From: Lysobacterales bacterium
GTDB taxonomy: Bacteria; Pseudomonadota; Gammaproteobacteria; Xanthomonadales; SZUA-5
NCBI GenBank assembly: GCA_022844135.1
Contig: JALHMG010000015.1
Span: 37,157 to 101,156 of the forward strand
Direction: 5' to 3'
DNA: 64,000 nucleotides
Numbering within the stretch: the stretch's first letter is position 1; each line of letters begins with the position of its first letter. Both the position numbers and the translations under genes were made by a program. The notes beneath the pieces are model-generated. The model was not told the DNA's origin, did not search any database, and was given only the letters and a program-made list of their open reading frames with translations. This document shows positions 1-8,258 of the stretch, piece after piece.

Positions 1-228
1 AACACCAAGTTCGTTTCCTCCAGCAGCAGCTTCGACTACATCCAATCCGACGATACCCATCCGACGTTCACCGGTGGCACGGTGTCGGCCGGCCTTTGGG
101 GTGGCAGCACCGGAACTGGGGCGCCGCGCTACACCAGCTTTGCCGGTGGCAAGAGCCCGATCTGGAACCAGTTCGGACACGAGCGCATGGGCTGGGCTTT
201 GTCGGTGTACGATCCAGCCAGCCCTTAA
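1..228 (+). CDS. SGNH/GDSL-type hydrolase, C-terminal fragment (5' truncated by window edge)
   Basis: The frame is open from the first base to TAA at 226-228 and gives 75 residues of a protein that starts outside the window. Near its start it has D-D-T-H-P (fragment residues 17-21). This resembles block V (DxxH) of SGNH/GDSL esterases, which carries the catalytic Asp and His close to the C-terminus. The rest is rich in Gly, Ser, Thr and aromatic residues, as in secreted enzymes. The family call rests on this one block, because the Ser block and the oxyanion residues lie upstream. An intrinsic terminator follows 45 bp after the stop. Confidence 0.5.
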   Translation, partial: NTKFVSSSSSFDYIQSDDTHPTFTGGTVSAGLWGGSTGTGAPRYTSFAGGKSPIWNQFGHERMGWALSVYDPASP

Positions 229-232
229 CTTC

Positions 233-260
233 GGTTGTTGGTTGTTGGTTTTTGGTTGTC
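233..260 (+). repeat. GGTTNNN heptamer tract (four units)
   Basis: Four consecutive 7-bp units: GGTTGTT, GGTTGTT, GGTTTTT, GGTTGTC. The tract begins directly after the stop codon of the first gene and lies just before the terminator hairpin. Similar degenerate heptamer tracts occur at 15595-15636 (opposite orientation) and 37028-37062, so this is a recurrent intergenic pattern. Its function is unknown. Confidence 0.6.
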
Positions 261-271
261 GGCTTGCTTAG

Positions 272-300
272 GCAGGCGCCGCAGATGCGGCGCCTGCTTT
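272..300 (+). terminator. Rho-independent terminator after the SGNH hydrolase gene
   Basis: An 11-bp perfect GC-rich stem (GCAGGCGCCGC pairing with GCGGCGCCTGC) with a 4-base AGAT loop, followed by TTT. It sits 44 bp downstream of the first gene's TAA and 39 bp upstream of the next start codon, where it would separate the two transcription units. Confidence 0.75.
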
Positions 301-338
301 CGCCAGAACGGTTTGGCCCGCAATAATCGACGAAAGCT

Positions 339-1025
339 ATGACTGCTGAATCGCCCGATGGTGTGCGAGTTGTTCGCGAGTCCAGCGGCAGCAGCCTGAT
401 GGTTGGCGCCATCGTGGCCGTGTTCGTGTTGGCCATCATTTCGGTCACGTTGCTGATGCAACAGCAGAGACCATCCGCAAAACAGCTACCCATGGAGCCA
501 GCAGCGCGGGGCTCTGAGCTGGCTGATATGGATCCTGCGGCCCCGTCACTCTCACTCACAACGACGCCAGCGCCGACGCTTGATTCACCGAACCCAGCGC
601 TGCAATCGCGATTGTCGAGCGCATCGAGCGAGGCGCCAGCGGAATGGCGCACCGGCGATGCCAATGATCTTGCGACCTATTTTTCCCCCGGTGATCCAGT
701 GCCGACGGGACGGGAACTCATCCAAGCGCTGCGTGCGAGCGGCGAAACTGAAGGACTTGCTGCGTTCAATCCGCCAGGAACGGTGCCATTGATGGCCGGC
801 ATTGCCGTGCCGCCCGATTACGTATTGCCGCCTGGCTACGTGCGCCATCATCAGGTCACCGATGAGGGTGAGCCGCTGGAAGCGATCCTGATGTTCGCGC
901 CTGACGTGGAATTGCGCGACGCTTCGGGTAACCTCGTTTCGATTCCCGAAGACCGCATTGTCCCGCCCGAAATGGTGCCACCGGGACTTCCGATTCGGCA
1001 GATATCGCTGCCGCCCTCCGGTTGA
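339..1025 (+). CDS. Hypothetical membrane-anchored protein
   Basis: The protein has 228 residues and I do not recognise it. The first 20 residues are hydrophilic. One strong membrane segment follows (about residues 21-40), then a long Pro/Ser/Ala-rich extracytoplasmic stretch with no cysteines in clear pairs. This looks like a single-pass inner-membrane protein with most of its mass in the periplasm. The C-terminal half is rich in Pro-Pro and Val-Pro motifs such as IAVPPDYVLPPGYV. Its stop overlaps the TTG start of the lnt gene (TTGA), so the two are probably co-translated, which suggests but does not prove an envelope role. The terminator at 272-300 separates it from the upstream gene. Confidence 0.7.
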   Translation: MTAESPDGVRVVRESSGSSLMVGAIVAVFVLAIISVTLLMQQQRPSAKQLPMEPAARGSELADMDPAAPSLSLTTTPAPTLDSPNPALQSRLSSASSEAPAEWRTGDANDLATYFSPGDPVPTGRELIQALRASGETEGLAAFNPPGTVPLMAGIAVPPDYVLPPGYVRHHQVTDEGEPLEAILMFAPDVELRDASGNLVSIPEDRIVPPEMVPPGLPIRQISLPPSG

Positions 1026-3421
1026 GCCTACCGCTTCGAATCGCAGGTTCGCAACTGGCGGGAATCCTCGCCAGCGCCTTGTTGCTCGGCCTTTACGCGC
1101 GCGGCTTCTGGCCATTGGGCTTTGTGGCCTTGGTTCCCTGGCTACTGACGCTGCCGAGCTTACGCTGGCGCGGCGCGATGGCATCCGGTGCGGCGATGAG
1201 CATGGCGTTCAGCGCGGCTGTTTTCGGCTGGTTCGGCGTTGCCGTTGGCGAGTTCACTGGAATCGGCAATGCGGCCGGCACCGTTCTGTTGATCGCCTTA
1301 GCGCCACTGCTGCAACCGCAGTTCATCGCTTACGCTGTCGCCATGCCAGCTCTCGATCGGCGCTTCAACGCGCCGCTCGCTTGCCTGGGCGCAGCGTGCG
1401 TATGGATCGCGTGCGAATGGTGGTGGCCAAAACTGCTCGGCGATAGTTTGGGTCATGGCATGGCGCCCGCCATGTATCTGCGTCAAACCGCCGACTTGGG
1501 CGGTGTGGCTGCCGTCACCTGGCTCCTGCTGATTGCGAATGCGGCGTCGGCGTACGCGCTGCGCGCCGTCCGCTCGTGGCGCAGCGCGGCCCGATGGATC
1601 GGCCTCGCCGTGGCGATCCCGTGTTTGATGTGGGGTTACGGCCATTGGCGGCTGACGCAATTGAAGGCAGTGTTCGCCGATGAGGTGCCATGGATACGCA
1701 TCGGCATGGTGCAGGCCAACCTCGTCGACTACGAAGGCCGCCGCCAAAGCTTCGGTACCTACGGCGTGGTGCGCCGTGTGCTGGATACGCATTTTCAGCT
1801 CTCGCTCGACGCAATCGCGCAGCATGGCGCCGAAGCCTTGCTGTGGTCGGAAACCGTCTATCCGACCACGTTCGGCCAACCGCGCAGCAGCGATGGCGAA
1901 GCCTTCGACACCGAAATCCGCGACTTCGTGGCGAGCACCGGTGTGCCGCTGCTGTTCGGCACTTATGAGCGCGATGCCTCGGGCGAATACAACGCTGCGG
2001 TCTTGCTTGAACCTGGCGCCACCGTTGGCGCTTACCGGAAAACGCACCCATTTCCGCTCACCGAACATGTGCCCGCCTGGCTCGATTATCCGTGGCTACG
2101 CGCCGCGCTACCGTGGGCCGGGACGTGGCAACGCGGCGACGGCGCGCGCCTATTGCCACTGCGCGCGCCGGGACGCGAGCTGCAAATCGCGCCGCTCATC
2201 TGCCTCGACGATGTGCGCCCGCAACTCGCGATCGATGGCGCGCGCCTCGGCGCGCAGGCGCTGGTCAGCTTGTCGAACGATGCGTGGTTCAGCAGCGATG
2301 GCAACGGCGCACGTTTGCATTTGTGGGTGGCCAGCTTTCGCAGCATCGAAACGCGGTTGCCGCAACTGCGGGTGACGACCAACGGCTTGACGGCCTTTGT
2401 CGATCCCAGCGGCGAGGTGCTGGCCAGCGCGGCCCAAGGCGATCAAGCCGTGCTCGGCGGCGCGGTGCCGATCCGCAATCCGCCGCTAACCCTCATGGTG
2501 CGCTGGGGCGATTGGGCCGGCGGCGCGGCAACCCTGGTGTTGCTGATGTTGGGCGCTGCGATGTGGTGGCCGAAACGTCGGCCCTACACACCCCAGATGC
2601 ATGGCGCGCTGGTGCCCACGGCGTGGCGCTGGGCCATCGCGTCGCTTCGTGCTTTGGCTGCCGCGGGTTTGCTGTGGCTGTTGCTGGCCATGTTGCGCGA
2701 CGGTTTTTCGGTGTACTCGATCAAGCAACTTCAGTTCTATGCCGGTGCCGTGGTCTTGCCTTTGATGGCCGCCTGGGCGGTTCGCCGCTGGTGTGCGTTC
2801 GCTGCGCGCATCGATGGCGGGCTGTTGGTCCTTCAGCAGCGCACACAGCGCATCGAGATTCCTTTGCAATCGCTGGCAATGCTGCGCCCCTGGCGTTGGC
2901 CCATGCCGATGCCTGGGCTCGATTTAGTGCTGTCGTCGGGACGACGATTTTCGCTGGCTACACCAGATCCGCTGGCTATTACCGAAGCGATATCGACGGT
3001 CGCGCCCAAGGCTGCTGTCGATGCGAGCAGCGTTGCGAGTTTTGCGCGGCACCGCGCCGCCGCTGGCCATCGTTGGCTCGACAGCGCGTTGGTGAAATTC
3101 GCGCTGTTTCCGTTGCTCCCTGCACTGATCGCATTTCGCTTGCATCAGATCATCGCTTTCGGCGGCACCTTCGGCGAGTACTACACGTTCGGATTGGCAG
3201 CGTATTTGTCAGGCCTTTCCATCTGGTGGGCGTCATGGTCGCTTGGCCTGATGGTGTATGCGGCTACGTTGCGGGTTGTCGGCGAAGCGCTGATGCCGAT
3301 CGTGCAGGCCGCCGGCCCACGCCAAGCCGCTCCAGCTCGGAATGCGATCGAGTGGTTGCTGCGGCTTGGCTTTTACCTCGGCGTCCCCGCGTGGCTGCTG
3401 GCGCGCCTATTGTTCAACTGA
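1022..3421 (+). CDS. lnt: Apolipoprotein N-acyltransferase with a long C-terminal membrane extension
   Basis: Lnt adds the third acyl chain to the N-terminal cysteine of outer-membrane lipoproteins in the inner membrane. Residues 1-220 hold about six membrane segments. Residues 225-490 form the carbon-nitrogen hydrolase domain, with a plausible triad at Glu277 (WSETVYP), Lys340 (YRKTHPF) and Cys394 (LICLDD). This spacing is close to E. coli Lnt E267-K335-C387. A closing membrane segment lies near 500-516. The protein is 799 residues, whereas the family is usually about 500-550. The extra 280 residues contain about four to five more membrane segments around a soluble patch (about 600-650). The start is TTG, overlapping the upstream stop with no good ribosome-binding site, so translational coupling is likely. 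The Cys context is CLDD rather than the common CYE, so activity is inferred. Confidence 0.85.
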   Translation: MSLPLRIAGSQLAGILASALLLGLYARGFWPLGFVALVPWLLTLPSLRWRGAMASGAAMSMAFSAAVFGWFGVAVGEFTGIGNAAGTVLLIALAPLLQPQFIAYAVAMPALDRRFNAPLACLGAACVWIACEWWWPKLLGDSLGHGMAPAMYLRQTADLGGVAAVTWLLLIANAASAYALRAVRSWRSAARWIGLAVAIPCLMWGYGHWRLTQLKAVFADEVPWIRIGMVQANLVDYEGRRQSFGTYGVVRRVLDTHFQLSLDAIAQHGAEALLWSETVYPTTFGQPRSSDGEAFDTEIRDFVASTGVPLLFGTYERDASGEYNAAVLLEPGATVGAYRKTHPFPLTEHVPAWLDYPWLRAALPWAGTWQRGDGARLLPLRAPGRELQIAPLICLDDVRPQLAIDGARLGAQALVSLSNDAWFSSDGNGARLHLWVASFRSIETRLPQLRVTTNGLTAFVDPSGEVLASAAQGDQAVLGGAVPIRNPPLTLMVRWGDWAGGAATLVLLMLGAAMWWPKRRPYTPQMHGALVPTAWRWAIASLRALAAAGLLWLLLAMLRDGFSVYSIKQLQFYAGAVVLPLMAAWAVRRWCAFAARIDGGLLVLQQRTQRIEIPLQSLAMLRPWRWPMPMPGLDLVLSSGRRFSLATPDPLAITEAISTVAPKAAVDASSVASFARHRAAAGHRWLDSALVKFALFPLLPALIAFRLHQIIAFGGTFGEYYTFGLAAYLSGLSIWWASWSLGLMVYAATLRVVGEALMPIVQAAGPRQAAPARNAIEWLLRLGFYLGVPAWLLARLLFN

Positions 3422-3492
3422 GGGAGAAGTTTGACTCGCCCTGTCTCCTCAGCCAATCCGGTGTTTCTTCGGCGCAGACCGCCTGGCTTTGT

Positions 3493-3519
3493 GGGGATAC
3501 GACGAAAACTCGCATCCCC
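3493..3519. terminator. Hairpin between convergent lnt and fmdB genes
   Basis: GGGGATACGA and TCGCATCCCC form a 10-bp stem with one A-C mismatch around a 7-base loop. It lies in the 128-bp gap between two convergent genes and may act as a bidirectional transcription stop, but there is no U-run on either strand. It could also be another palindromic repeat unit. Confidence 0.3.
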
Positions 3520-3549
3520 GGCCATTTGGCGAGCGAGGCCAGACCTTGC

Positions 3550-3894
3550 TCAAGGCGTCGCAGCTGGCTTGCTCTCCGCAGGTTTTGGCGCCGCCGTTTC
3601 AGCAGGTTTGCTGTCCACTTTGTTTTCCGCTGACTTGCTCTCAGCAGGCTTGCTATCCCCGCCGCTGTCGGCCGCCGACCCACTCTCGACAAGATTGCGT
3701 TTTTTGTCTTTGTCGCCCTTGAAATCGGTCTCGTACCAACCTCCCCCCTTCAAGCGAAACGACGCTGCAGTGACCGCCCGGCGCACGCCAGGCGCACCGC
3801 ACTTCTCGCAAACATCGGGGTCGGGATCCGAAAGTCTTTGCAAACGGTCAAAACTATGACCGCACGCATCGCACTCAAAGGCATAAATAGGCAT
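3550..3894 (-). CDS. FmdB family zinc-ribbon protein with a low-complexity tail
   Basis: A 114-residue protein. The N-terminal 40 residues match the FmdB/CxxC zinc-ribbon family: MPIYAFECDACGHSF, then CEKCG, which gives two CxxC knuckles for one zinc. Members are small proteins of poorly defined regulatory function. From about residue 70 the sequence is a charged repeat of Lys-Pro-Ala-Glu-Ser-like words, probably disordered. The start is ATG at 3894, because GGAG stands 7 bases upstream; an in-frame TTG two codons earlier is less likely. It reads in the same direction as the riboflavin cluster and follows ribE by 59 bp. Confidence 0.88.
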   Translation of the reverse strand: MPIYAFECDACGHSFDRLQRLSDPDPDVCEKCGAPGVRRAVTAASFRLKGGGWYETDFKGDKDKKRNLVESGSAADSGGDSKPAESKSAENKVDSKPAETAAPKPAESKPAATP

Positions 3895-3953
3895 CGACAA
3901 ACTCCAGTAGCAACATCGCGACGCCGCGCGACGAGCCGGGCAAATAGGGCGTA

Positions 3954-4535
3954 TCAGTCGCGATTCAAGAGCCTCGCCACGTAACGCGCGACGAGATCGA
4001 TCTCGAGATTGATTGCGGCGCCGGCGCGCAACTCGCCGAAGGTCGTGTGCGCCAGTGTATGCGGAATCAAGGTCACGCCAAAACGATCGTCGCCGACCGA
4101 GTTAACGGTCAGGCTGACGCCGTTCACGGCAATCGAGCCCTTTATCGCGACGAAGCGCGCCAGTTCAATTGGCAGCGAAAACGTCCACCGTTCATCATCA
4201 ATGCTCAACACGCTGCCGGTGGCGTCGACATGTCCGGTCACCAGGTGTCCGCCGAGCAGGCTCGACGGTGTCAACGATGGTTCCAGGTTGACGCCGGCCC
4301 CAATGGACAGCGAGCCCAAGGCCGTTCTCGCCAGCGTCTCGCGCGATACATCGGCGGTAAAGCTGCCCGAAGCAGGATCGAGGGCGGTCAAGCAAACCCC
4401 GGATACGGCGATGCTGTCGCCCAGGGCGATGGGACCTAGTGCACCAGCCGCGTAGCGAATGCCGATCCGCTGACCCATTTCCGTTGCCGCTAGCGAGTGC
4501 ACGCGCCCGACGGCGCGGATCAAGCCTGTAAACAT
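3954..4535 (-). CDS. ribE: Riboflavin synthase, alpha subunit
   Basis: Catalyses dismutation of two 6,7-dimethyl-8-ribityllumazine molecules to riboflavin and a pyrimidinedione, the last step of riboflavin synthesis. The protein has 193 residues and starts with the hallmark MFTGLI. The two internally duplicated lumazine-binding barrels are visible: GDSIAVSGVCLTAL in the first half and KGSIAVNGVSLTVN in the second. Length is typical for the family. It lies 7 bp after ribD in the same operon. The enzyme is called RibC or RibE depending on organism. Confidence 0.97.
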   Translation of the reverse strand: MFTGLIRAVGRVHSLAATEMGQRIGIRYAAGALGPIALGDSIAVSGVCLTALDPASGSFTADVSRETLARTALGSLSIGAGVNLEPSLTPSSLLGGHLVTGHVDATGSVLSIDDERWTFSLPIELARFVAIKGSIAVNGVSLTVNSVGDDRFGVTLIPHTLAHTTFGELRAGAAINLEIDLVARYVARLLNRD

Positions 4536-4542
4536 CGATCTC

Positions 4543-5619
4543 TCACGGTTGTCTTCGCAGAATAGCGCGCAAATCCGCGCCTACGGGCTCAATCGAATGC
4601 CACTGCCATTCGCAAACAGACAGGGATTCGGGCGCCGAAATCACAAACGCCGGCAGCGAGCGATGGCCCAGAATACGTGGCGCGAAGTAGAGCACGATCT
4701 CATCGACCAGTCCGCTTTCGAGCAAAGCGCCGGAGAATGTGGCGCCCGCCTCGACCCAGATCTCGTTCATTCCGCGCTGGCCGAGCGCAAACATCAAGCG
4801 CGCCAACTGCTCGGAACTGTGCGCGTCGGCCAGCGCCATGTGCTCGACACGCTGATCGAACTCCGGATGGGTCGAATGCGCCAACGTCGCGTGAATCACG
4901 GGCCCGGGTTCGCTGAGCAGCGCTGAGCCCGCCGGCAGTCGTCCATGACGGTCGACGATCACGCGCGCGACGGCGCGCATCGGCGGCGACTCTGGCAAGC
5001 GCACCGTGAGTTTGGGATCGTCGGTAAGCACAGTACCAATGCCCGTAACGATCGCACTCGATCGCGCGCGCCAGCGGTGCACGTCCAGTCGCGCGGGCGT
5101 GCTGGTGATCCATTGGCTGCGTCCATCTGGCAGCGCGATTCGACCGTCGGCCGATTGCGCCAGCTTGACCCGAACGTATGGTCGGTGACGCAGGATTCTG
5201 GAGAAGAACCCCAGGTTCAACTCGCGTGCTTCATCGCTGCAGACGCCTGTTTCGACCTCGATCCCCGCGCTGCGCAGTCCCGCGATACCACGTCCGTCTA
5301 CGGCGGGAAACGGGTCTTCGTTGGCGATCACCACACGTTTGATTCCCGCGGCAACCAGCGCATCCGCGCACGGGGGCGTGCGCCCATGGTGCGCACAAGG
5401 TTCCAAAGTGACATACGCTGTGGCGCCGCGCGCACGCTCGGCGGCGGCACGTAGCGCAAATACTTCCGCATGCGGCCCGCCGGTCCACTGATGCCAACCT
5501 TCGCCGACGTTGTCGCCATCGTTCACGATGACGCAACCGACGCGCGGATTCGGATCGGTCGTGTACATGCCGCGCTCGGCGAGCGCAATCGCAGTCCGCA
5601 TCCAATCCTGATCGTTCAT
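4543..5619 (-). CDS. ribD: Bifunctional riboflavin biosynthesis deaminase/reductase
   Basis: Deaminates 2,5-diamino-6-ribosylamino-pyrimidinone 5'-phosphate, then reduces the ribose to ribityl. The protein has 358 residues. The N-terminal cytidine-deaminase-like domain (1-145) has zinc ligands His50 (PHAEVFAL), Cys75 and Cys84 (PCAHHGRTPPC) and Glu52 as proton shuttle, at the same positions as in E. coli RibD. The C-terminal reductase domain begins near residue 147 (YVRVKLAQSADGRIAL). The start codon overlaps the stop of the upstream GNAT gene (ATGA), so the two are coupled. Confidence 0.97.
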   Translation of the reverse strand: MNDQDWMRTAIALAERGMYTTDPNPRVGCVIVNDGDNVGEGWHQWTGGPHAEVFALRAAAERARGATAYVTLEPCAHHGRTPPCADALVAAGIKRVVIANEDPFPAVDGRGIAGLRSAGIEVETGVCSDEARELNLGFFSRILRHRPYVRVKLAQSADGRIALPDGRSQWITSTPARLDVHRWRARSSAIVTGIGTVLTDDPKLTVRLPESPPMRAVARVIVDRHGRLPAGSALLSEPGPVIHATLAHSTHPEFDQRVEHMALADAHSSEQLARLMFALGQRGMNEIWVEAGATFSGALLESGLVDEIVLYFAPRILGHRSLPAFVISAPESLSVCEWQWHSIEPVGADLRAILRRQP

Positions 5620-6080
5620 AGCGGCTTGACCATGATGGTGACAGCGGCATGCGGCAAGGCTCGGCGCTCAAGCTGTTGCCAGCCGAGGCTTTCGTACAGC
5701 CTGCCGCTGCCGTCGGTGAAGAGATACAGCTTTTCGAAACGGCACAGCCGGGCATGTTCGATAACGGCTTCAACCAGGCGTCGGCCCAGCCCACGCCCAC
5801 GCCACGCCGGTTGCACGATCACGCTCGCGAGCCACGGGCCGTACTCGATGAGCTCTGGCGCATCCTCGGCAATCAGGCTTGCGGATCCCAGCAACTCGTT
5901 GTTATCGGAGAGCGCTACGAATGTGGCGGGAAACCCGCCATCCAGATGTGTTTGCAGCTCGCGACGCGCATCGTCCAGGGACCACGGCGCCATCAGGTCG
6001 CCCCATTCGCTGTGATGCCAACGCGCCAACCGCTCGACGTGTTCAGGCACGTTATTGAGCGTATCGATGCGCACGCTCAC
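5616..6080 (-). CDS. GNAT family N-acetyltransferase
   Basis: A 154-residue acetyltransferase. The acetyl-CoA-binding motif A is clear near the centre: VQPAWRGRGLGRRLVEAVIEHA, the Q/RxxGxG/A pattern. It is followed by YESLGWQQLERR, the usual motif B region. The substrate is not predictable. I start at GTG 6080, which overlaps the nrdR stop (GTGA). The frame stays open upstream, but that part lies inside nrdR. It sits between nrdR and ribD, with overlaps on both sides, so it is part of the glyA-nrdR-rib operon. Position in the operon does not by itself imply a role in riboflavin or dNTP metabolism. Confidence 0.88.
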   Translation of the reverse strand: MSVRIDTLNNVPEHVERLARWHHSEWGDLMAPWSLDDARRELQTHLDGGFPATFVALSDNNELLGSASLIAEDAPELIEYGPWLASVIVQPAWRGRGLGRRLVEAVIEHARLCRFEKLYLFTDGSGRLYESLGWQQLERRALPHAAVTIMVKPL

Positions 6081-6586
6081 TTTTTGACCGGCGCATCGCT
6101 CAGAAGAGGGAGTTGTTGCGTGCTCAATCCCGGCAGCTCTTTTTCCAGCTTCTCGACTTCCTCGCGAAATGCCTGCACGTCTTCGAAACGGCGATACACC
6201 GAAGCGAAGCGAACGTAGGCAACCTGATCGATGCGCTTGAGTTCTTCCATGACCCATTCGCCCATTTTCCCCGCGGGCACTTCGCGCTCGCCGCAGGTGC
6301 GCAGATTGCGCATGACGACATCAATGACGTGATCGATGTCGACGATAGACACCGGGCGCTTTTCAAATGCACGCGCCAGACCGCCGCGCAGTTTCTGCTC
6401 GCTGAAAGCTTCGCGGCGACCATCGCGCTTGACGATCGACGGCATCTTGATTTCCGCCGTCTCGTAAGTGGAAAAGCGCCCATTGCAACTCGGGCATTCG
6501 CGTCGCCGGCGAATTTGCATGCCGTCCTCAGTGACGCGCGAATCAACGACGCGGGTGTCGTCGTGGCTGCAGAAAGGGCATCTCAT
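6077..6586 (-). CDS. nrdR: Transcriptional repressor NrdR of ribonucleotide reductase genes
   Basis: NrdR binds NrdR boxes and represses nrd operons in response to the nucleotides bound to its ATP-cone. The protein has 169 residues. The N-terminal zinc ribbon is complete (Cys3, Cys6, Cys31, Cys34: MRCPFCSHDD...ECPSCNGRF). The ATP-cone starts near residue 46 (PSIVKRDGRREAFSEQKLRGG). Start is the ATG followed by RCPFC; an upstream in-frame extension of 28 residues has no family counterpart. The C-terminal ten residues are variable. The glyA-nrdR-ribD order is common in Proteobacteria. Confidence 0.96.
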   Translation of the reverse strand: MRCPFCSHDDTRVVDSRVTEDGMQIRRRRECPSCNGRFSTYETAEIKMPSIVKRDGRREAFSEQKLRGGLARAFEKRPVSIVDIDHVIDVVMRNLRTCGEREVPAGKMGEWVMEELKRIDQVAYVRFASVYRRFEDVQAFREEVEKLEKELPGLSTQQLPLLSDAPVKK

Positions 6587-6751
6587 GGGCGCACGGGGAC
6601 TTGAGCGCGCCCCCGTAGGCGCTGCCTGAAGAAAAAGCGGGGGCACGGGGTGCGGGATATGCGACAGCACGACATGGCGCCGCAGGCGCAGCGGCCGTCT
6701 AGCGCCCCGTGCTCAGTCCTCCGTACCCCGCTTCGCATTTTCATCGGTCGC

Positions 6752-8008
6752 CTACCCGCGCGCGTATACCGGTAAACGGCGACACTGTGCCGTCACCGCC
6801 TCGCGCACGCGGGCGATGACGCTGGCGTCGGTCGGTGCTGCGAGCACGTCCGCAATCCAGCCCGCCAGATCGCGCGCGTCGCTTTCGAGGTATCCACGGG
6901 TGGTAATCGCTGGGGTGCCGATGCGCAGACCGCTGGTCACGAACGGCGAGCGCGGATCGCCCGGCACGGCGTTCTTGTTGACGGTGATGTGCGCCGCACC
7001 GAGTGCCGCTTCGGCGTCCTTACCGGTCAGCTCCTGGCCGATCAGGCTCAACAAGAACAGGTGGTTTTGCGTGCCGCCAGAGACGATCTTGTAGCCCCGG
7101 GCAACCAAGGTATCGGCCATCGCCTGGGCGTTCTTGATCACTTGCGCTTGATAGGCCTTGAATTCCGGCTGCAAGGCTTCCAAAAAGGCCACTGCCTTGG
7201 CCGCGATGACGTGCATCAACGGCCCGCCCTGGGTGCCGGGAAAGACCATCGACTGCAGCTTTTTTTCGATCTCGGGATTGGCCTTCGCCAGGATGATGCC
7301 GCCGCGCGGTCCGCGCAGTGTTTTGTGTGTGGTACTGGTAACCACATCGGCGAACGGCATCGGGCTTGGATACACGCCAGCGGCGACGAGACCCGCAACG
7401 TGCGCCATGTCGACGACGAAGTACGCGCCCACGTCTTTGGCGATCTGCGCCATGCGCGCCCAATCCATAACTTGAGAGTAAGCGGAGAACCCGCCGATCA
7501 GCATCTTCGGTTTGTGCTCATGCGCGAGGCGCTCCATATCGGCGTAATCGATCAGTTCAGTCGCCGGATCGAGGCCGTATTGCACGGCGTTGAACAACTT
7601 GCCGGAGAAATTTACCTTTGCGCCGTGCGTCAGATGGCCGCCATGCGCCAGGCTCATGCCGAGTATCGTATCGCCCGGTTGCAGCAGCGCCAGGAACACG
7701 GCGGCATTGGCTTGCGAACCGGAGTGCGGTTGCACGTTGGCATAGTCGGCGCCGAACAGCGCCTTGGCGCGATCGATGGCGAGCTGCTCAGCAACATCCA
7801 CATGTTCGCACCCGCCGTAATAGCGCTTGCCCGGATAGCCTTCTGCGTATTTGTTGGTCAGCAACGAACCTTGCGCGGCCATCACGCGTTCGCTTGCGTA
7901 GTTCTCTGAGGCGATCAATTCGACATGATCCTCCTGTCGAACAGCTTCAGCGGCTATGGCGGCAGCCAGTTCGGGGTCGAATTCGGCAAGGGTCGATTGA
8001 GTGGTCAT
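6752..8008 (-). CDS. glyA: Serine hydroxymethyltransferase
   Basis: PLP enzyme that converts serine plus tetrahydrofolate to glycine plus 5,10-methylene-THF, the main one-carbon source. The protein has 418 residues, typical for bacteria. Signature elements seen: LIASENYAS near residue 35, [13 protein letters not shown] near 60, and the PLP lysine in [13 protein letters not shown] near residue 230. The start is ATG 8008 ([11 protein letters not shown]). A longer reading to 8080 runs into the palindromic repeat at 8057-8126 and is not conserved family sequence. It is the first gene of the glyA-nrdR-GNAT-ribD-ribE cluster and is followed by a 165-bp gap before nrdR. Confidence 0.98.
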   Translation of the reverse strand: MTTQSTLAEFDPELAAAIAAEAVRQEDHVELIASENYASERVMAAQGSLLTNKYAEGYPGKRYYGGCEHVDVAEQLAIDRAKALFGADYANVQPHSGSQANAAVFLALLQPGDTILGMSLAHGGHLTHGAKVNFSGKLFNAVQYGLDPATELIDYADMERLAHEHKPKMLIGGFSAYSQVMDWARMAQIAKDVGAYFVVDMAHVAGLVAAGVYPSPMPFADVVTSTTHKTLRGPRGGIILAKANPEIEKKLQSMVFPGTQGGPLMHVIAAKAVAFLEALQPEFKAYQAQVIKNAQAMADTLVARGYKIVSGGTQNHLFLLSLIGQELTGKDAEAALGAAHITVNKNAVPGDPRSPFVTSGLRIGTPAITTRGYLESDARDLAGWIADVLAAPTDASVIARVREAVTAQCRRLPVYARG

Positions 8009-8056
8009 GGGATCAAGGTCGCGCCAACGAAGAATCGGGAGCATAGGGCTTTTTCT

Positions 8057-8126
8057 GCTACGCGGACCCATGGTCCGCATGTTGGGTCTTGCAGACCGCC
8101 GGACGCGGACCGCAGGTCCGCGTAGC
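8057..8126. repeat. Palindromic repeat pair upstream of glyA, related to the 57.5-kb array
   Basis: Two copies of the array word in opposite orientation. The first is at 8059-8080 (GCGGACC-cat-GGTCCGC core, flanked TAC/AT as in the array). The second is at 8103-8123 (ACGCGGACC-gca-GGTCCGCGT, a perfect 9-bp stem). Between them is a small hairpin, GGTCT-tgc-AGACC (8085-8097). The outer ends, GCTACGCGGACC at 8057 and GGTCCGCGTAGC at 8115, are exact inverse complements, so the whole 70 bp can also fold as one long hairpin. It lies between the divergent glyA and 8259 genes, just upstream of the glyA start. Confidence 0.85.
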
Positions 8127-8208
8127 TAAGTGCGCTTCTGGATTCAGACCGTAGTCGGTACTGCGCAAATGACCCAACCATGACTTCCTGCCTGTAGCGC
8201 TCCGCGCA

Positions 8209-8236
8209 TTGGTGTTTTAGTCTACTAACACACCAA
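8209..8236. promoter_or_regulatory. Predicted YtrA-type operator (GGTG-N16-CACC)
   Basis: A 28-bp near-perfect inverted repeat. TTGGTGTTTTAGT is separated by CT from ACTAACACACCAA, with one mismatch per arm. The outer tetramers are GGTG and CACC, exactly 16 bases apart. This is the arrangement I recall being reported for the YtrA-family GntR regulator of Xanthomonas. It ends 22 bp before the start of the first gene of the operon that encodes such a regulator, so autorepression is the natural inference. Confidence 0.7.
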
Positions 8237-8258
8237 CGCATCAACGTCGGAGGACGAC

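Noticed and set aside
2092..3633. 513-residue open frame within lnt in another frame
   Set aside because: Ala/Arg-rich, low-complexity composition typical of the alternative frame of a GC-rich gene; no domain.
5616..6257. 59-residue N-terminal extension of the GNAT protein
   Set aside because: The extra part is antisense-like sequence inside nrdR; the GTG at 6080 overlapping the nrdR stop gives a standard GNAT length.
8009..8080. N-terminal extension of GlyA to 8080
   Set aside because: The extension is translated from the palindromic repeat and has no counterpart in the family; ATG 8008 gives the usual N-terminus.
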